DNA of 64,000 nt from Cladorrhinum sp. PSN259 (lineage: Eukaryota; Ascomycota; Sordariomycetes; Sordariales; Podosporaceae), in NCBI GenBank assembly GCA_033725935.1, contig MU867075.1, forward strand, positions 372,001 to 436,000. Direction: 5' to 3'. The notes beneath the pieces are model-generated. The model made no database searches and had not been told where the DNA came from. It was given only the letters and a program-made list of their open reading frames with translations. Of this stretch, positions 22,495 through 34,059 are shown piece by piece. The translations under genes were made by a program, and so were the position numbers. Position 1 is the first letter of the stretch; the number at the start of each line of letters is the position of its first letter.

Positions 22495-25109
22495 TTACAA
22501 CCCCTGACTTTCCTCTCTCTCTCTATTGCCAGAGGTGACGAATACCAGCCTAGTGCCATTGCCGGCGGTTTGCCAGACCTGTAATTATAATCATTAGCAA
22601 CTTTGTTCACACATCTCGGAAGGTTTTCGCGGGGGAAAGGGAAAACTAATACTCACATCCAGCTCCGTATACTCTTCCAAAGCATTCAACCACTGGTTCT
22701 CGGTGAAGCCCTTTGCAATAACTCTCTCCTTGACCTTGCGCATGCTCAACTCGATACCAAACTCGTACTCATCCTCATCCTCGTCCGCATCATCCGGCTT
22801 GCAAGCACCACTGTCGGCCAGACCCTTGACAAGGTTGTAAATCTTGCTGCTGGCATTCAGTGCCCTGCGGTTACCAGCTGGGTTGTTATCAGCTGCCAAA
22901 CTCTCCTTGCTGGCCTCTATGAGACGCAGGGCCTCGTCAACATCTTCCTGAGTGACGGTATTGCTGAACCGAAGACGAGCAAGGGCCTGCGCGAGACGAA
23001 CGACACCCAAGAGGGTACGAGGCGTGGTGTGGCCAAAGTTTTGAGCCGACTTTTCGTTGCGCTTGTGCTGGTTCCGGAGGCGGACGTACGTCTTGACCAT
23101 GTACTCTGACACTGTCTCTGGCACGACGGGGCGGAACGTGCGTGCGTGGGCGACGTAGGCGCGGACTTCGGCAGGGGTGAAGACGATACCGTCTGCAGTA
23201 CCAATGTCTGGGTGCTTGTTGTGCATGTGGACATAGGCGACGTGCTTTGCAAGCTGGGCATCTGAATCTCTGTTGGGGGTATCAAGAAGGAGGAACATGA
23301 CGTCGAAACGAGAGAGCAAGGCGGCAGGGAGGTTAATGTTCTCGACGGCTGAGAGACGGGTATTATACCGGCCATAGAGAGGGTTAGCGGCGGCGAGAAT
23401 GGATGTACGGGCGTTAAGGCTGGTGGAAATCCCAGCCTTGGAGATGCTGATGGTTTGCTGTTCCATAACTTCGTGGATGGCGGTGCGGTCGTTGTCGTCC
23501 ATCTTGTCGAACTCATCAATACAGCAGATGCCATTATCAGCGAGAACAAGAGCACCACCTTCGAGGATCATCTCATCGGTGACGGGATCGCGCATAACGG
23601 CGGCTGTGAGACCGACACCACTGCTGCCGCGACCTGTGGTGTAGACTCCGCGAGGGGCAACCTTGGAGATGTACTTGAGAAGCTGGGACTTGGCCACACC
23701 TGGGTCACCCATCAAGCAGATGTTGATGTCACCACGGATGCGCATACCATCGCCCACTTCCTTAGTAACACCACCAACAAGGAGGAGGAGGAGAGCCTTC
23801 TTGACGTCCAGATGGCCATAGATTTCAGGGGCAATCGACTTGGCGAGTAACTCGTACTGGTTTCCAGACTTGGTAAACTTCTGAATTCGCTGCATGATAC
23901 GAGGGTCGATTTCCGCGATCATGTCTTCATAAGCCTTCTTGTGCTGGCTAATGTGATGGGCCTCGAGGTAGGTGTCTGTCAACAGGCCAGCGCGCATCGC
24001 CTGCCAGCCGGTGTAGGGAGTGGGAAGGAAAACTCCAGAGATATCGACAAGGTCGCCGGGATTGCACTTCCGCACAAGAGTACCAGAGCATAGAATGGTC
24101 AACGTTCTGGGGATCTGGCCAATGGGTACTTGCTCAGCAAGCTCCTGAATCTTGACCTCCTGGAACGGCAAGAATTTGGACGCTCTTGATGAGGGGTAAA
24201 GCTGACCCTTGGCCTGGTTATCCTTGCAGTCCTGGGATGGGCAGATGGTAAGGGGCGCATACTGCTTGTCGGTCACAGGTTGGAAAATTTCGCAGCCGCA
24301 GCGGTCGCAAGTATATGCGCTGACCTGGACCATAGGCTTAACGTCTGATACTCTGGTCGCAATACCGCGAATTGTGATGAGATGGCCGAGATGATCACCG
24401 CGGACTTGACGGACAGAGAGCGCCTTTTGAGGCTCGCCAGACATCGATGTCCTCGGTTTGAACACCAAAGTGTAGCGGCGGGTAAGCTGAGCAGGGTATT
24501 GGTCGTTCAAAATGGTTGGGTCCGTTATCCTGTCGGCTACTTCTGCAAGCTCCTGGTTGCGCTGTGACCGGTTGGCCATGAGAACATCGAGTACGTCGTC
24601 CTTGAAGGAGATCCCTTGGCTGGGCTGCGGCATCAGCTTGTCGATAGCCCTCGAGAGAAGCTCAACATAGTGCTTCGTATTTTTCTCGACCGACTCGACA
24701 AGTTTGAGCCCCTCATCCTGTTCCTTCTCAAACTGATAAATATCATCCAACTCAATTACGGCTTCGTTGGTTTTCCTGTCTGCAAGTTCTTGGAGCATGT
24801 CCTTGTACTTGTGTCTGGGGGCTCGTTTCTGAGCCTTGTCCTGTGCACGCCGCCTCTGCTGTTCGCCGTCGTCATCTTCGTCCATAAAGTCATATTCGTC
24901 GCTTATATCGTCCTCGTCGATATTGATATTGCCCAACGCATGAGTAATCGTTTCTTGTGGTGACGTCTTGAAGTCGGTCAAGAAGCTCTCGATCGCGGCT
25001 GCTCCGCTGTTAGTATGCGATTGACTTTTTTTCTTGATTTTTCTGAACGAAAAGGCTGACCTTGGTGGACCTCGTAATTAACGGGCGCTGTCATCTGTAG
25101 GAGCGCCAT
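22495..25109 (-). CDS. MCM7: DNA replication licensing factor MCM7
   Basis: Subunit of the hexameric MCM2-7 helicase that licenses and unwinds replication origins. Exons on the minus strand are 25109-25061, 24998-22657 and 22578-22495, giving 824 residues. The 5' intron (62 bp) has a TACTAAC branch site; the first AG after it would give a stop, so the downstream GAGCAG acceptor is used. The last intron (78 bp, GTGAGT donor) joins to a VWQ-containing terminus typical of MCM7. Seen are an acidic N-terminal linker (about 45-62), a zinc finger (CDRCGC near 225 and CPSQDC near 250), Walker A GDPGVAKSQ near 445, Walker B IDEFDKMDD near 507, and the arginine finger SRFDV near 580. Family assignment to MCM7 rather than MCM5 rests on the N-terminal domain and the C-terminus. 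The gene shares a 575-bp promoter with PEX1 that contains two MluI cell-cycle boxes. Confidence 0.95.
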
Positions 25110-25327
25110 GGCTGCGATTTATTGCTTCTGAACCTCCTTTGCAAGTAATAAGTTGGTGCTGCGACAGGACAGTTGAACCTTCAAAATCGAGAACTTGCAG
25201 CGGCGGTTGCCATCAAAGAAAACAAAACATTGGGCATAACGCACTAGGATGCGGGATGCAGGAGGCTGGGGCTTGTTCACTGGCAAGGGACAGGGGTCGC
25301 GCTCAGGCACGCATCGAACGCGACTTT

Positions 25328-25333
25328 ACGCGT
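25328..25333. promoter_or_regulatory. ACGCGT (MCB-type) motif 1
   Basis: Palindromic MluI cell-cycle box, 220 bp upstream of the MCM7 start. Replication-licensing genes are classic MBF targets in yeasts, so function here is plausible but untested. Confidence 0.5.
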
Positions 25334-25473
25334 TTGAGGCCAGGGGTAATTAAACCCCCTGCAACTGGGGTGGGGCTTGATAAGCAGCTGGCCGACACCT
25401 GACAGTCTCTTTGGCCAAGGCCGTCTGGTCGGGAGAGCTTGGCGGATCCGGGCTCGGTGGCTGTCCAGCACTG

Positions 25474-25479
25474 CCTCGG
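25474..25479 (+). promoter_or_regulatory. CCTCGG motif (fatty-acid regulator type)
   Basis: Matches the 6-bp core recognised by FarA/FarB-type Zn2Cys6 regulators, which is enriched upstream of beta-oxidation and peroxin genes in Aspergillus. It lies 206 bp upstream of the PEX1 start. Confidence 0.45.
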
Positions 25480-25523
25480 CACATGCAAGCAAATTACCGG
25501 GACAATGCCCCGTCAAAGCTGCC

Positions 25524-25529
25524 CCGAGG
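25524..25529 (-). promoter_or_regulatory. CCTCGG motif on minus strand (CCGAGG)
   Basis: Second copy of the same core, inverted, 45 bp after the first and 156 bp upstream of PEX1. The pair strengthens the case for regulation by fatty acids. Confidence 0.45.
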
Positions 25530-25623
25530 CGAGCTACTGCTGTGAAAGCGGACCCTGGAATATAGGCCTTACATAATAAACGTGTTGTACCTAAATCGAT
25601 GAGGTTGGAGATGTAAACACTAC

Positions 25624-25629
25624 ACGCGT
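25624..25629. promoter_or_regulatory. ACGCGT (MCB-type) motif 2
   Basis: Second MluI cell-cycle box, 515 bp from the MCM7 start and only 56 bp upstream of PEX1. It could serve either gene. Confidence 0.4.
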
Positions 25630-25684
25630 GCCTACTTCGTGCGAAATACAAAACGCCTACCCACTCGACAGCCATTTCGAAATA

Positions 25685-28600
25685 ATGGCTCCGCGCAAGA
25701 ACGCGCACTCGACGGCGGCCGAGGTCTCGCTGGTCCATCTTCAGAACTGCTTCGTGAACCTCCCTTCCTCCCTCGCCTCGCTCCTTGCGAACGTCAACAC
25801 GGTAAGCTCCTCCTTAACCAATTCAACGAGGAATTGACCCAATTGACGCAGAAACACCATTCTAGCCTGCCCAAAATGTCATTGTCGAGCTCAACTACCG
25901 TGTCCCTGTCCCTCCCGGCTCCAACGGCTCAGGGGCTGCCAATGCCCCAGCGACGAAATCGATCTACCTGGGATGGACTGGAATGCCCAGCAAGAGGAAG
26001 ATTGCACCATTGGTCAGCAGAGATGGAATCAATGGCGGCCGGGGAGTTCGCGACCAGGAAGTGTCATCCGTCGAGGTGGATGCGACGCTCGCTGTGTCCC
26101 TGGGGTTGAAGGATGGCCAGAAGGTTATGGTCTCTATACACTTCGATCCCCCCATGACAAGCACCGTCAACATCGAGCCCTTGACTCCTGAAGACTGGGA
26201 GATGATTGAGCTGCACGGCTCATTTCTGGAGGACAACTTGCTATTCCAGATCCGAGCTGTTCCCAATCCCACCTATGCTCCAGGGGGTGTTTTAGCTGGC
26301 GCACATCCATTGACCCTACATCTGTCGCAAACCTCGACCGCGAACATCAAAGTTCTCTCCCTTGACCCCCCTCTCCCCTCTGAGGTACCCTTCGCCAAGA
26401 TCGCTCCTGACGCCGAGGTCATCGTTGCGCCCAAGACCAGACAAAAGCGAACAAGCAACAAGGATAATAGGAGTGTTGGCTCCAAAAAGAGTGGCAAGAG
26501 TTCAGGAAGCGCATCCAAGCGAAAGAGCGTAAAAGAGGAGAAAAAGCCAGTCTTGTTTTTCCGGGGCATTGACAGGAAACACTGCCAAGAATGGTTCGAC
26601 GATGAGGTACCCCTTGAGGATCTCAGCGTTTGGGTCGACAATGACATGTTGTTTACAAAAGAGCTGAAAGGGGTAAAATGGGTTTCGGTCAGTGTGGTTC
26701 GACCGGCTGGCCTTCAACAGCCATTGGATCCTCAAAATCAACCACCAGAGGGAGACCCTGCGGCAAAGGCGTCAACCAAGCTTGTTGCTCACCTTAGAGG
26801 TTGGGAGGAACCACCAGACGGTCAAACAGCAGCGCTCTCATCACCTCTGTCTGCAGCTCTTGGATGCCAGGGAATGGTTGGTGGTGTCATCAAGATTGAG
26901 CCTGCTTCTACCCCTCTACCTCGCAAGATAACTGATCATGAGGGAACCTCAAGGGAGTCTGTCAAGCAACTCAAGATCTACCCGTTTCAAAGCTCTGCAT
27001 CCACGGCTTCAGCTGGTCTCAAATTTGGAGGTCAGTCCAAGGCCGAGAAAGAGGAGGCCGTAAACCAGGTGAAGCATATTTATGGTGATGGTGGAGATGG
27101 CTTGCTCCTGGGACCTCTTACGGACGGCCAGGTCTTGGCTGTGCATCAAGGCTTGAGCTGCCCCCGAGGTTGGGAGGGAGCTGTTGTGAGATTTGAGCCT
27201 GCTCATTCCACGCCACAGGGAGGAGCTAAGAAATCGGCACCTTGGATTCTAGGATCCGAGTGGAAGTTGCCTCTTTCAATTCAGCCTCCCATTCCTAAAC
27301 CCACCTGGCTTACCGAGTTTGATGACGAGCTTGCCACAGACTCGTCTGATTCTCTCCTCGTAGGCATCGATTCTTTGCTCGAGAAGCTAAAGTCTCACCT
27401 CTTGCACATGTCTTCAGTCCTCCTCACTGGCGGTCAGGGCGCTGGTAAGACATCAGTTGCGCAGTCGGTGGCACGCACATTACAGGCATCGCAGCTGTAT
27501 CACACCACATACTTTCCATGCGTGAAGCTCGTCAATGACGAGACGAGAATTACCACAATCAAGGAGACGCTCAACCGGCTGTTTATGGCTGCGAGCTGGG
27601 GAGCCAGACTCGGTGGCAAGGCAGTCGTCATCCTCGATGATCTCGACAAGCTTTGCCCAGCAGAGACCGAACTACAGGTTGGCAACAACAATGCCCGTGC
27701 TCGTCAGATTAGCGAGGCTATTTGTGGCATGGTCAAGCAGTACTGCGGCAGGGACAGCAACGTTGTACTGCTCGCAACATGCCAGGGAAAAGAAGCTCTA
27801 CACAACGTTCTCGTGGGCGGCCACATTGTCCGTGAAATTGTTGATTTGAGTGCACCCGATAAGGCAGCCAGAAGGCTTATCATGGAGGCTCTCACCAAGC
27901 AAGGCGCCGTCTTGCCAGAAGAAACCATTGATGACTCCGATGACCTTGGCAGCCGTCCCACCACCGCGGACGGCAGTGCCACGGAGGGTGACGGCGACAA
28001 CGGGTGGATGGAGGGTCCCAGTCGACCTCGGGCCATCAGAGGAGGCAGGGGTCCCCGCGGTCCTCAACAGAGCGGCTTCATTCTGGACGCCGACCTTGAC
28101 TTTCTGGACATTGCCGGCCAAACGGATGGATACATGCCAGGAGACTTGATCCTTCTCATCTCTCGCGCTCGCAATGACGCGCTCAGCCGCTCCGTCGGTG
28201 AATCTAGTGCCCTGGATCTAAAGTCCATTCACATCAGTCGAGCAGATTTTACCTCCGCGCTTAAGGGGTTCACCCCCGCCTCTCTGCGCAACGTCACGCT
28301 TCAGGCTTCAACCATCACCTTCTCCTCCATTGGTGGTCTGCAAGAAACTCGTCAGGTCCTTCTCGAGACCCTTCAATATCCAACCAAGTACGCGCCTATC
28401 TTCGCCCAGTGCCCGCTCCGTTTGCGTTCCGGTCTTTTGCTTTACGGATATCCAGGATGCGGCAAGACTTTGCTAGCGAGCGCAGTGGCGGGCGAGTGTG
28501 GTTTGAACTTCATCTCCGTCAAGGGTCCCGAAATCCTCAACAAGTATATCGGTGCCTCCGAAAAGTCCGTCCGCGACCTCTTTGAACGCGCCTCGGCTGC

Positions 28601-29480
28601 TAAACCTTGTGTCTTGTTCTTTGATGAGTTTGACTCCATCGCTCCAAAGCGTGGACACGACTCGACTGGTGTGACGGACAGAGTGGTCAATCAGCTTCTG
28701 ACGCAAATGGACGGTGCCGAGGGTTTGTCGGGCGTCTATGTTTTGGCGGCTACTTCGAGACCGGACCTGATCGATCCGGCTCTGCTCAGACCGGGTAGAT
28801 TGGATAAGAGTTTGCTTTGCGATTTCCCTAATGCTGAGGATAGGTTGGATATTATTAGGGCGCTGGCCTCAAAGGTCAAAGTTGACGAGGCGGTCTGGCA
28901 GAGTGAGGATGATATGAGGGATTTGGGCGTGCGGACGGAAGGTTTCACCGGTGCAGATTTGCAGGCACTCGTCAGTAATGCTCAGTTGGAGGCAATTCAT
29001 GATGTGCTTGGGGATAGAGGAGAGGTTGTTGTCAGCAACCACTCGAGGTCGGCCCGTGGGAAGAAAGGTGGTGCCACGGGGGCGGCGGCGAGGAATTTTG
29101 TTCAGTTCAGATATGGCGAGGATGAGGGAGAAGGGGACAAGGCGCCAAAGACTAGGCAGGCCATGTTGGCGGAGCAGAATGCTATTGTGAATAAGTTGGA
29201 AGGAATCAGGTTGGCTAGGAAGAGGGCCAAGAAGGTGCCCACGGGGGCTGTGCAAGACCAGAAGGATGGGGAGGATATTAGTGCTGCGGGAGGTAACAAG
29301 GAGGTGGTGATTGGGTGGGAGCATTTGATGAAGGCGCTCGAGGAGACAAGAGCCAGCATTAGCAAGGATGAGAGGGCGAGGCTGGCGAGGATCTACCACG
29401 AATTTGTCGTTGGACGGAGCGGGGACATGAAAGATGGTCAGGGCAGTATGGAGATTGGAGGACGGAGTAGTTTGATGTGA
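25685..29480 (+). CDS. PEX1: Peroxin-1, AAA+ ATPase of peroxisomal receptor export
   Basis: With Pex6 it forms the motor that extracts ubiquitinated Pex5 receptor from the peroxisomal membrane. Exons are 25685-25801 and 25866-29480, with a 64-bp intron (GTAAGC donor, TCTAG acceptor, phase 0), giving 1243 residues, close to the usual family length. The first exon begins MAPRKNAHS and leads into the Pex1 N-terminal double-psi barrel region. The D1 domain has Walker A GGQGAGKTS near residue 560 and a divergent Walker B (ILDDLD). The D2 domain has GYPGCGKT near 900, FFDEFDSIAPKRG near 956, and the second-region-of-homology sequence with ATSRPDLIDPALLRPGRLD. The intact D2 and weaker D1 match the Pex1 pattern. 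The C-terminal 150 residues contain a Gly/Ala insertion. Divergent from MCM7 and convergent with the WD40 gene. Confidence 0.95.
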
Positions 29481-29872
29481 GCTGCTGGTATGTATATGAA
29501 GGCGTGGTTTGGATAAGAAGATGTATGTGTGGTGGGTAATAATGTAATTGTTTTCCTTGATCAAAATAGTGAATGCGATGTCCTTGCCGTTCGGTCGGTG
29601 CGATTATCAACATGTCAATTTTCAGTAACACAGCATCCCCAATAATAAAACAAAGGATCGAAGCCAGTGATCCTTATGAACCGATTCTACGAAATAGCGA
29701 GCCCACGTAGACCATAAAAGTTCGTCAGATTCAACAAGAAGAGATAATGCCAGTCAGCAAGGAACAATATCTCATTCTAGGCTTCAAGGTCATCGTAGAT
29801 CCCCATCCTAGCTCTAGAACCGTTGAAACAAACTTGCTTTTTTTTCTCTACACTCTCTAATTCGATCTATCC
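29481..29872. other. Convergent 3' intergenic region (PEX1 / WD40 gene)
   Basis: 392 bp between facing stop codons. AT-rich 3' UTR sequence only; no further gene seen. Confidence 0.65.
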
Positions 29873-32800
29873 CTATTCCAAATCCCAAACCTCCATCCCA
29901 ACTCCACCCACCATTACTCTTCTTCTTCCTCCATCTCCCTCGCCATCGGCAATAACCTCCACATCCCCGGCATCAGCCACGGAACTGTACTTGTTATCCA
30001 ACAACTTGACCCTAAACCCTTCTCCATCTTCCCCAGTTTCTCCTCTCCACAGTTTGACTCTCTGATCATTACTAACGCTCACCACCTCGATCACTCCTTC
30101 CTCACTACCAACGGCACAAAGTCCCGTAACCGCTGCCGCATGCGCGGATTTAACGCGGTACCGTCCTGCAACACTGTATACGTTCTTGGCAGAATCATAG
30201 GCAAGATCAACGAAACCCAAAGCGTTATCATCTCCCCCTGTTGCTATCAACCACCTATCGAAACCAGGGGTGGTGAGATCAAGGGCTTTGATGCTGCTCT
30301 GATGAATTCGGATAGGCGGGTGCGACAGAACAAACTTGGAGGCAGAGTTATCGCCGTTGGCTTTATGCCAAATAGCCAGATGCCCATCTGTGTACGCAGT
30401 CACGACATGTTCAGTACCAGGAAGGTGGCGGACCTGCGTGGGGCATGCGCCTGTGTAGAAGCCCTCGGAAACGAACGTGAACTGTTGTGTGATGGGAGAG
30501 TATGTGTAGGTCCTTACTTCCGAGTTGGAGAGGACCAAGGCGATGAGCATCGTGCTCGGCAAGTCAGGCAGGGGCCGAACGTCAAAGTCCGTGATGCGTA
30601 AGTCGCCATCTTTAGTCCCGTCGGCCCAGACTGCTTCGCAGACTACGGCCAGGGCGTCGTAGGAAGAGCTTAGCCGGGTGATGCGCCAAATGTAGAGTTC
30701 CTCGGAGCCTGCGCTGGTGATGAGGTAGTTCTCGCTGAACCACTTCATGGATTGAATTCCTGCGGAATGCTTCTCGATGATAGCGAGGCATTTGGGATTG
30801 GAGGTTGACTGCCAGATGCGAATGTTGGTGTCCTCGGCGGCTGTCGCAACGTAGTTGCCACTAGGACTGGCTGTAATAGCCCGGATCTCGCGGCCGTGTC
30901 CGCCTTCCTTGAGAGTGCGCAGGAAGGGAGCGGGCTGTGAATAAAAGCGCATTTGGGAGGCCTTGGTGAAGACGAGCCGAAGCTGATCTGGGTCAGCTAA
31001 GGGCGAAATGCAGGCGAATGGGCGGTGAGCACCGCCGCACTCGATGCTGGCAAGAACGGTGCGGGTGCTTTCGTTCCAGACTACGAAGTGTTTACCACGG
31101 AAGCCATGGAGGATCAGTTGTGCTCCAGAAGATGCGGGCGCGGAAGAGAACCATGCACCTTCGATCATGCCTAGTGGTGGTGATATCTCGTGCTGCAGAT
31201 GAAGAGAAGGGTCGAGGTCCGAGGTCAGAGTGTAGATGCGGTACTTGCCATCGCGACAAGCTGCGAGGAAAGAGTTGGTGCTTCCCGGAAGCACGCAAAT
31301 GGCGGTAATGGCATCTTTACCCTTAGGGTCGCGGCGGGATGTTACGGGGGTAAACTCAGGGGATTCTGCGGTAGTGTGGTGAACGGTCAAGGCACCATTT
31401 CGAGAACCTATGACGAGACTTGAACCGACAAACACTGCTGCAGTGATAATACAGTGGTCCAGAAGCACGATTTTGCGTGAATCAATGTTTGATTCGCCGG
31501 TCAAAGGATCAAAGTTGAGGATAACGGCGTGGCTGACTCCGAGGACGGTGATAATTACAGACCAAGGCTTCTGTTGCTCAGATTCATAGTCTTGGAGCAG
31601 AATAATGTCTGATATCTTGCCGGGAAAGTGCGCCAACTGCAAGACCCCATGATCCTTTCTGTACAGGTAAACCTTTCCGGTCGCACCGCCAAGAATAACT
31701 GTGTCCTTGATGGGTGCCTTCATTACCATATAAGACCTAAGATCGGTAGTGACGGTCTCGGAGACTTGAACTTCTTCCCACTTGAGTGAGTCCCTAACAG
31801 TTGCGAGAAATAGCCTGCCTGAAGTCGCCGTGGCCATGAGAGTGTCGTCTGACAGAAACGAGTATTTTTGGAAGGCATATTTTACCCCCTTCTTGGTTTT
31901 CGGCTCCTCCACACTTGTTTTAGCCAGCTTGTCATTACTTTCCAGCTGTTCTAAGACATCTTCGAGTAAGACTGTAATATCACAATGCGGGTATTGTGCA
32001 TTTCCCTTCATGTGACCTCCAGAAATCACGACTCTGCCGTCTGCTCCGCCTGTGGCTATCAGGGGTTCTTGATCACCTTTGACTGAAACGGCGACAGACC
32101 AGATATTCTTTCCGTTGTGGCAGCTGTTTGCACTGCAATTTTGCAGACTCCCCATAGCTTCAGAGCCGGGTGCCAAACCACCTTGCCATTTCTCCATGTC
32201 AAGGCTTAGCTCCCACTTCTGTCGCGTGGTGTCCTCGCCGAAAGAATAGACTTCAATGAGCCCGTCGTGTGTACGACTTGAACGGCCAAACTTGACGTGC
32301 CATATTCTAGAGAGATGGCCCATGGCAACGGCCAAACATCTTGATGAGTCGTTTTTGTTTTCTTCCTTGGCCTCGGAGTTGTCTCCAAAGCCGGTCTCTC
32401 TGGCCTCTGTGAGAGCCCTAGAATCAAGCTCTTTCCCTGCTGGGGCTGAAACCTGACGGTCAGTAACGTCCCAAATCCTTATCGTTCTATCATCACTGCA
32501 GCTAGCAAGTAACCGGATCTTGACGCTAGGGGCAATGTCAATCTCAGGTGAGATGCTCACTCCAAAGATTGAACCTTCGTGGCCGGTGAAGACGTAGAGG
32601 ACTTCCCATTGACACGGTCTTGAGGAGTCAAAGTAATATTTCCAGATAATAATTTCGCCAAAGACAGTTCCTCCTGCAACTAGAATGGTGTCTGGACCTA
32701 GCCGGCAGAGGTTGGCTGAGTATAAAATCGGGCGTGATGGAGACGTCAAAGAGCCAAAATTGAGACTATGTCCGTCAGAACTCACTGAGATCGGGAGTAT

Positions 32801-33282
32801 CTCATTGTGAGCTGTAACGAGCGCACCCTTGGGGTTTCCTGCAGGGAATAGAATGCCATCGTAGATCCAGTCAGGGGCTTGGAACTCCGTGGGCTGGGGA
32901 ATGGTGATCCCTTCGGTAAGAGATTTCAAAGATGAGAGAGAAAGAGCAGCTACTGATTGTCCTCCCCAGAGAAGGATACCGGCCTTCCCATCTGCCAAGC
33001 CTGTCTCGGATTCGGAAACATGGATTCCATGAATAGGTTGAGAGTAGAAGATTTTGAGTTGGCCGACAGGACGGGAGGCAGCCACATCGTAGATCCTAAG
33101 CCATGTATCCTCGGCAGCAAGAAGATATTTAGTTTCTCCAGAGTCCTGGAATGCCAGTGCAGTGATAGGACTGAGGACGAAATCGTGTTGTAACTGCTTT
33201 GAAGTCAGCGGGGGGCTCGGATTGTGAGTGGGTGAGTGAGTCACTGGGATACCTTTCGAGTCATTTTGGCGAGGTTTGCCAT
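29873..33282 (-). CDS. WD40-repeat protein, WDR6/Trm734 (Rtt10)-like
   Basis: In yeast this family partners Trm7 to 2'-O-methylate position 34 of tRNA anticodon loops. Exons are 33282-33253 and 33196-29873, giving 1117 residues. The long frame begins with GTG, so a first exon of 10 codons (MANLAKMTRK) is inferred across a 56-bp intron with a CTGAC branch site. The acceptor is ambiguous, since AAAG and the CAG three bases later both keep the frame. Many WD repeats are visible: SCSDDRTIRIWDV (about residue 260), FGEDTTRQKWEL, ATGGADGRVVI, ATAAEDTNIRIWQS (about 740), and several near the C-terminus. The order GHLSRIW...FGEDTT...GKNIWSVAV is characteristic of WDR6. The protein probably forms two or three beta-propellers. 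Convergent with PEX1 and divergent from hexokinase. Confidence 0.85.
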
Positions 33283-34059
33283 TGTTTAAGAATACGAGAC
33301 TAAAATCTAGAGAATGATAACAAGTTGGTTCATCAGTGTCATAAAATCATTTTGATGGCTGTCTTGTGATTTCAGTGCTTTGGGTGTGAGTGGGAATTTT
33401 CTTCTTGAACCAAGTAAGTTCTGGAGTTGTCGTCAACAACCCTAACCCTATTACAGCATAAATAAGTCCTTCAGAGATTCATATTTATTATATTGTATCT
33501 ATGGGCAGAGTGGTGAATAGTTTGAACAACGGTACTTATACTCTACATTTCTCTACTAAGCCAGTTAACTACTTTAGCTTCCCATTTATTTTGGTTGTCG
33601 TGGGGACGAGGTGGTGAAGGGTAGATCAAGTTTGGATGATCGAACAGCCGCTCCCCCCTCCGTCATCAATGGAAAGGAGACAGCGTACCGGAGCGATTGG
33701 GCATACACAGCTCTTTTAAAGGAGCAATTGAAGAGCAAAATTCGACCGACATCTACAGAGTACAAGACGCGAGTGATCGCTTCTTACCCTAACCCCAAGG
33801 TTTCTTAGCTGATGGTAACGGTGGGGTGCGTGGGATGGACGGCTGAATGCCGGCGGGGAACCCCCTGGTTGGGCAGGATCCTGGTCAATTGACAGCATAG
33901 TCTGAATCCCGCCTCTCTCCAAGAACCAGTGGGGGTCTCAATCTCACTCAGCAACTCTCGGTGTATCTTAAAGGTGGACAGTATCCCGACCAGAAGAGAA
34001 TTGACCGCGGATTCTCTGTCCATCCATCAGAAATACACAATTAACGTCAAATCGCAAAC
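33283..34059. promoter_or_regulatory. Divergent promoter WDR6-like / hexokinase
   Basis: 777 bp between start codons, no gene seen. It contains two telomere-like CCCTAA motifs: AACCCTAACCCTA at 33438-33450 and ACCCTAACCC at 33786-33795. Short telobox motifs in promoters bind Myb-type factors in some fungi and plants; a role here is conjecture. Confidence 0.5.

Larger units (their letters stand above)
25110..25684. promoter_or_regulatory. Divergent promoter MCM7 / PEX1
   Basis: 575 bp separate the two start codons. It contains two ACGCGT motifs (25328-25333 and 25624-25629) and two CCTCGG-type motifs, one on each strand (25474-25479 and 25524-25529). ACGCGT is the MBF site of G1/S genes, and CCTCGG is the site described for the FarA/FarB/CTF1 fatty-acid regulators of filamentous fungi. 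Assignment of each motif to one gene is inference. Confidence 0.6.

Noticed and set aside
30140..30601. 153-codon plus-strand frame inside the WD40 gene
   Set aside because: Antisense shadow; the WD repeats are unambiguous on the minus strand.
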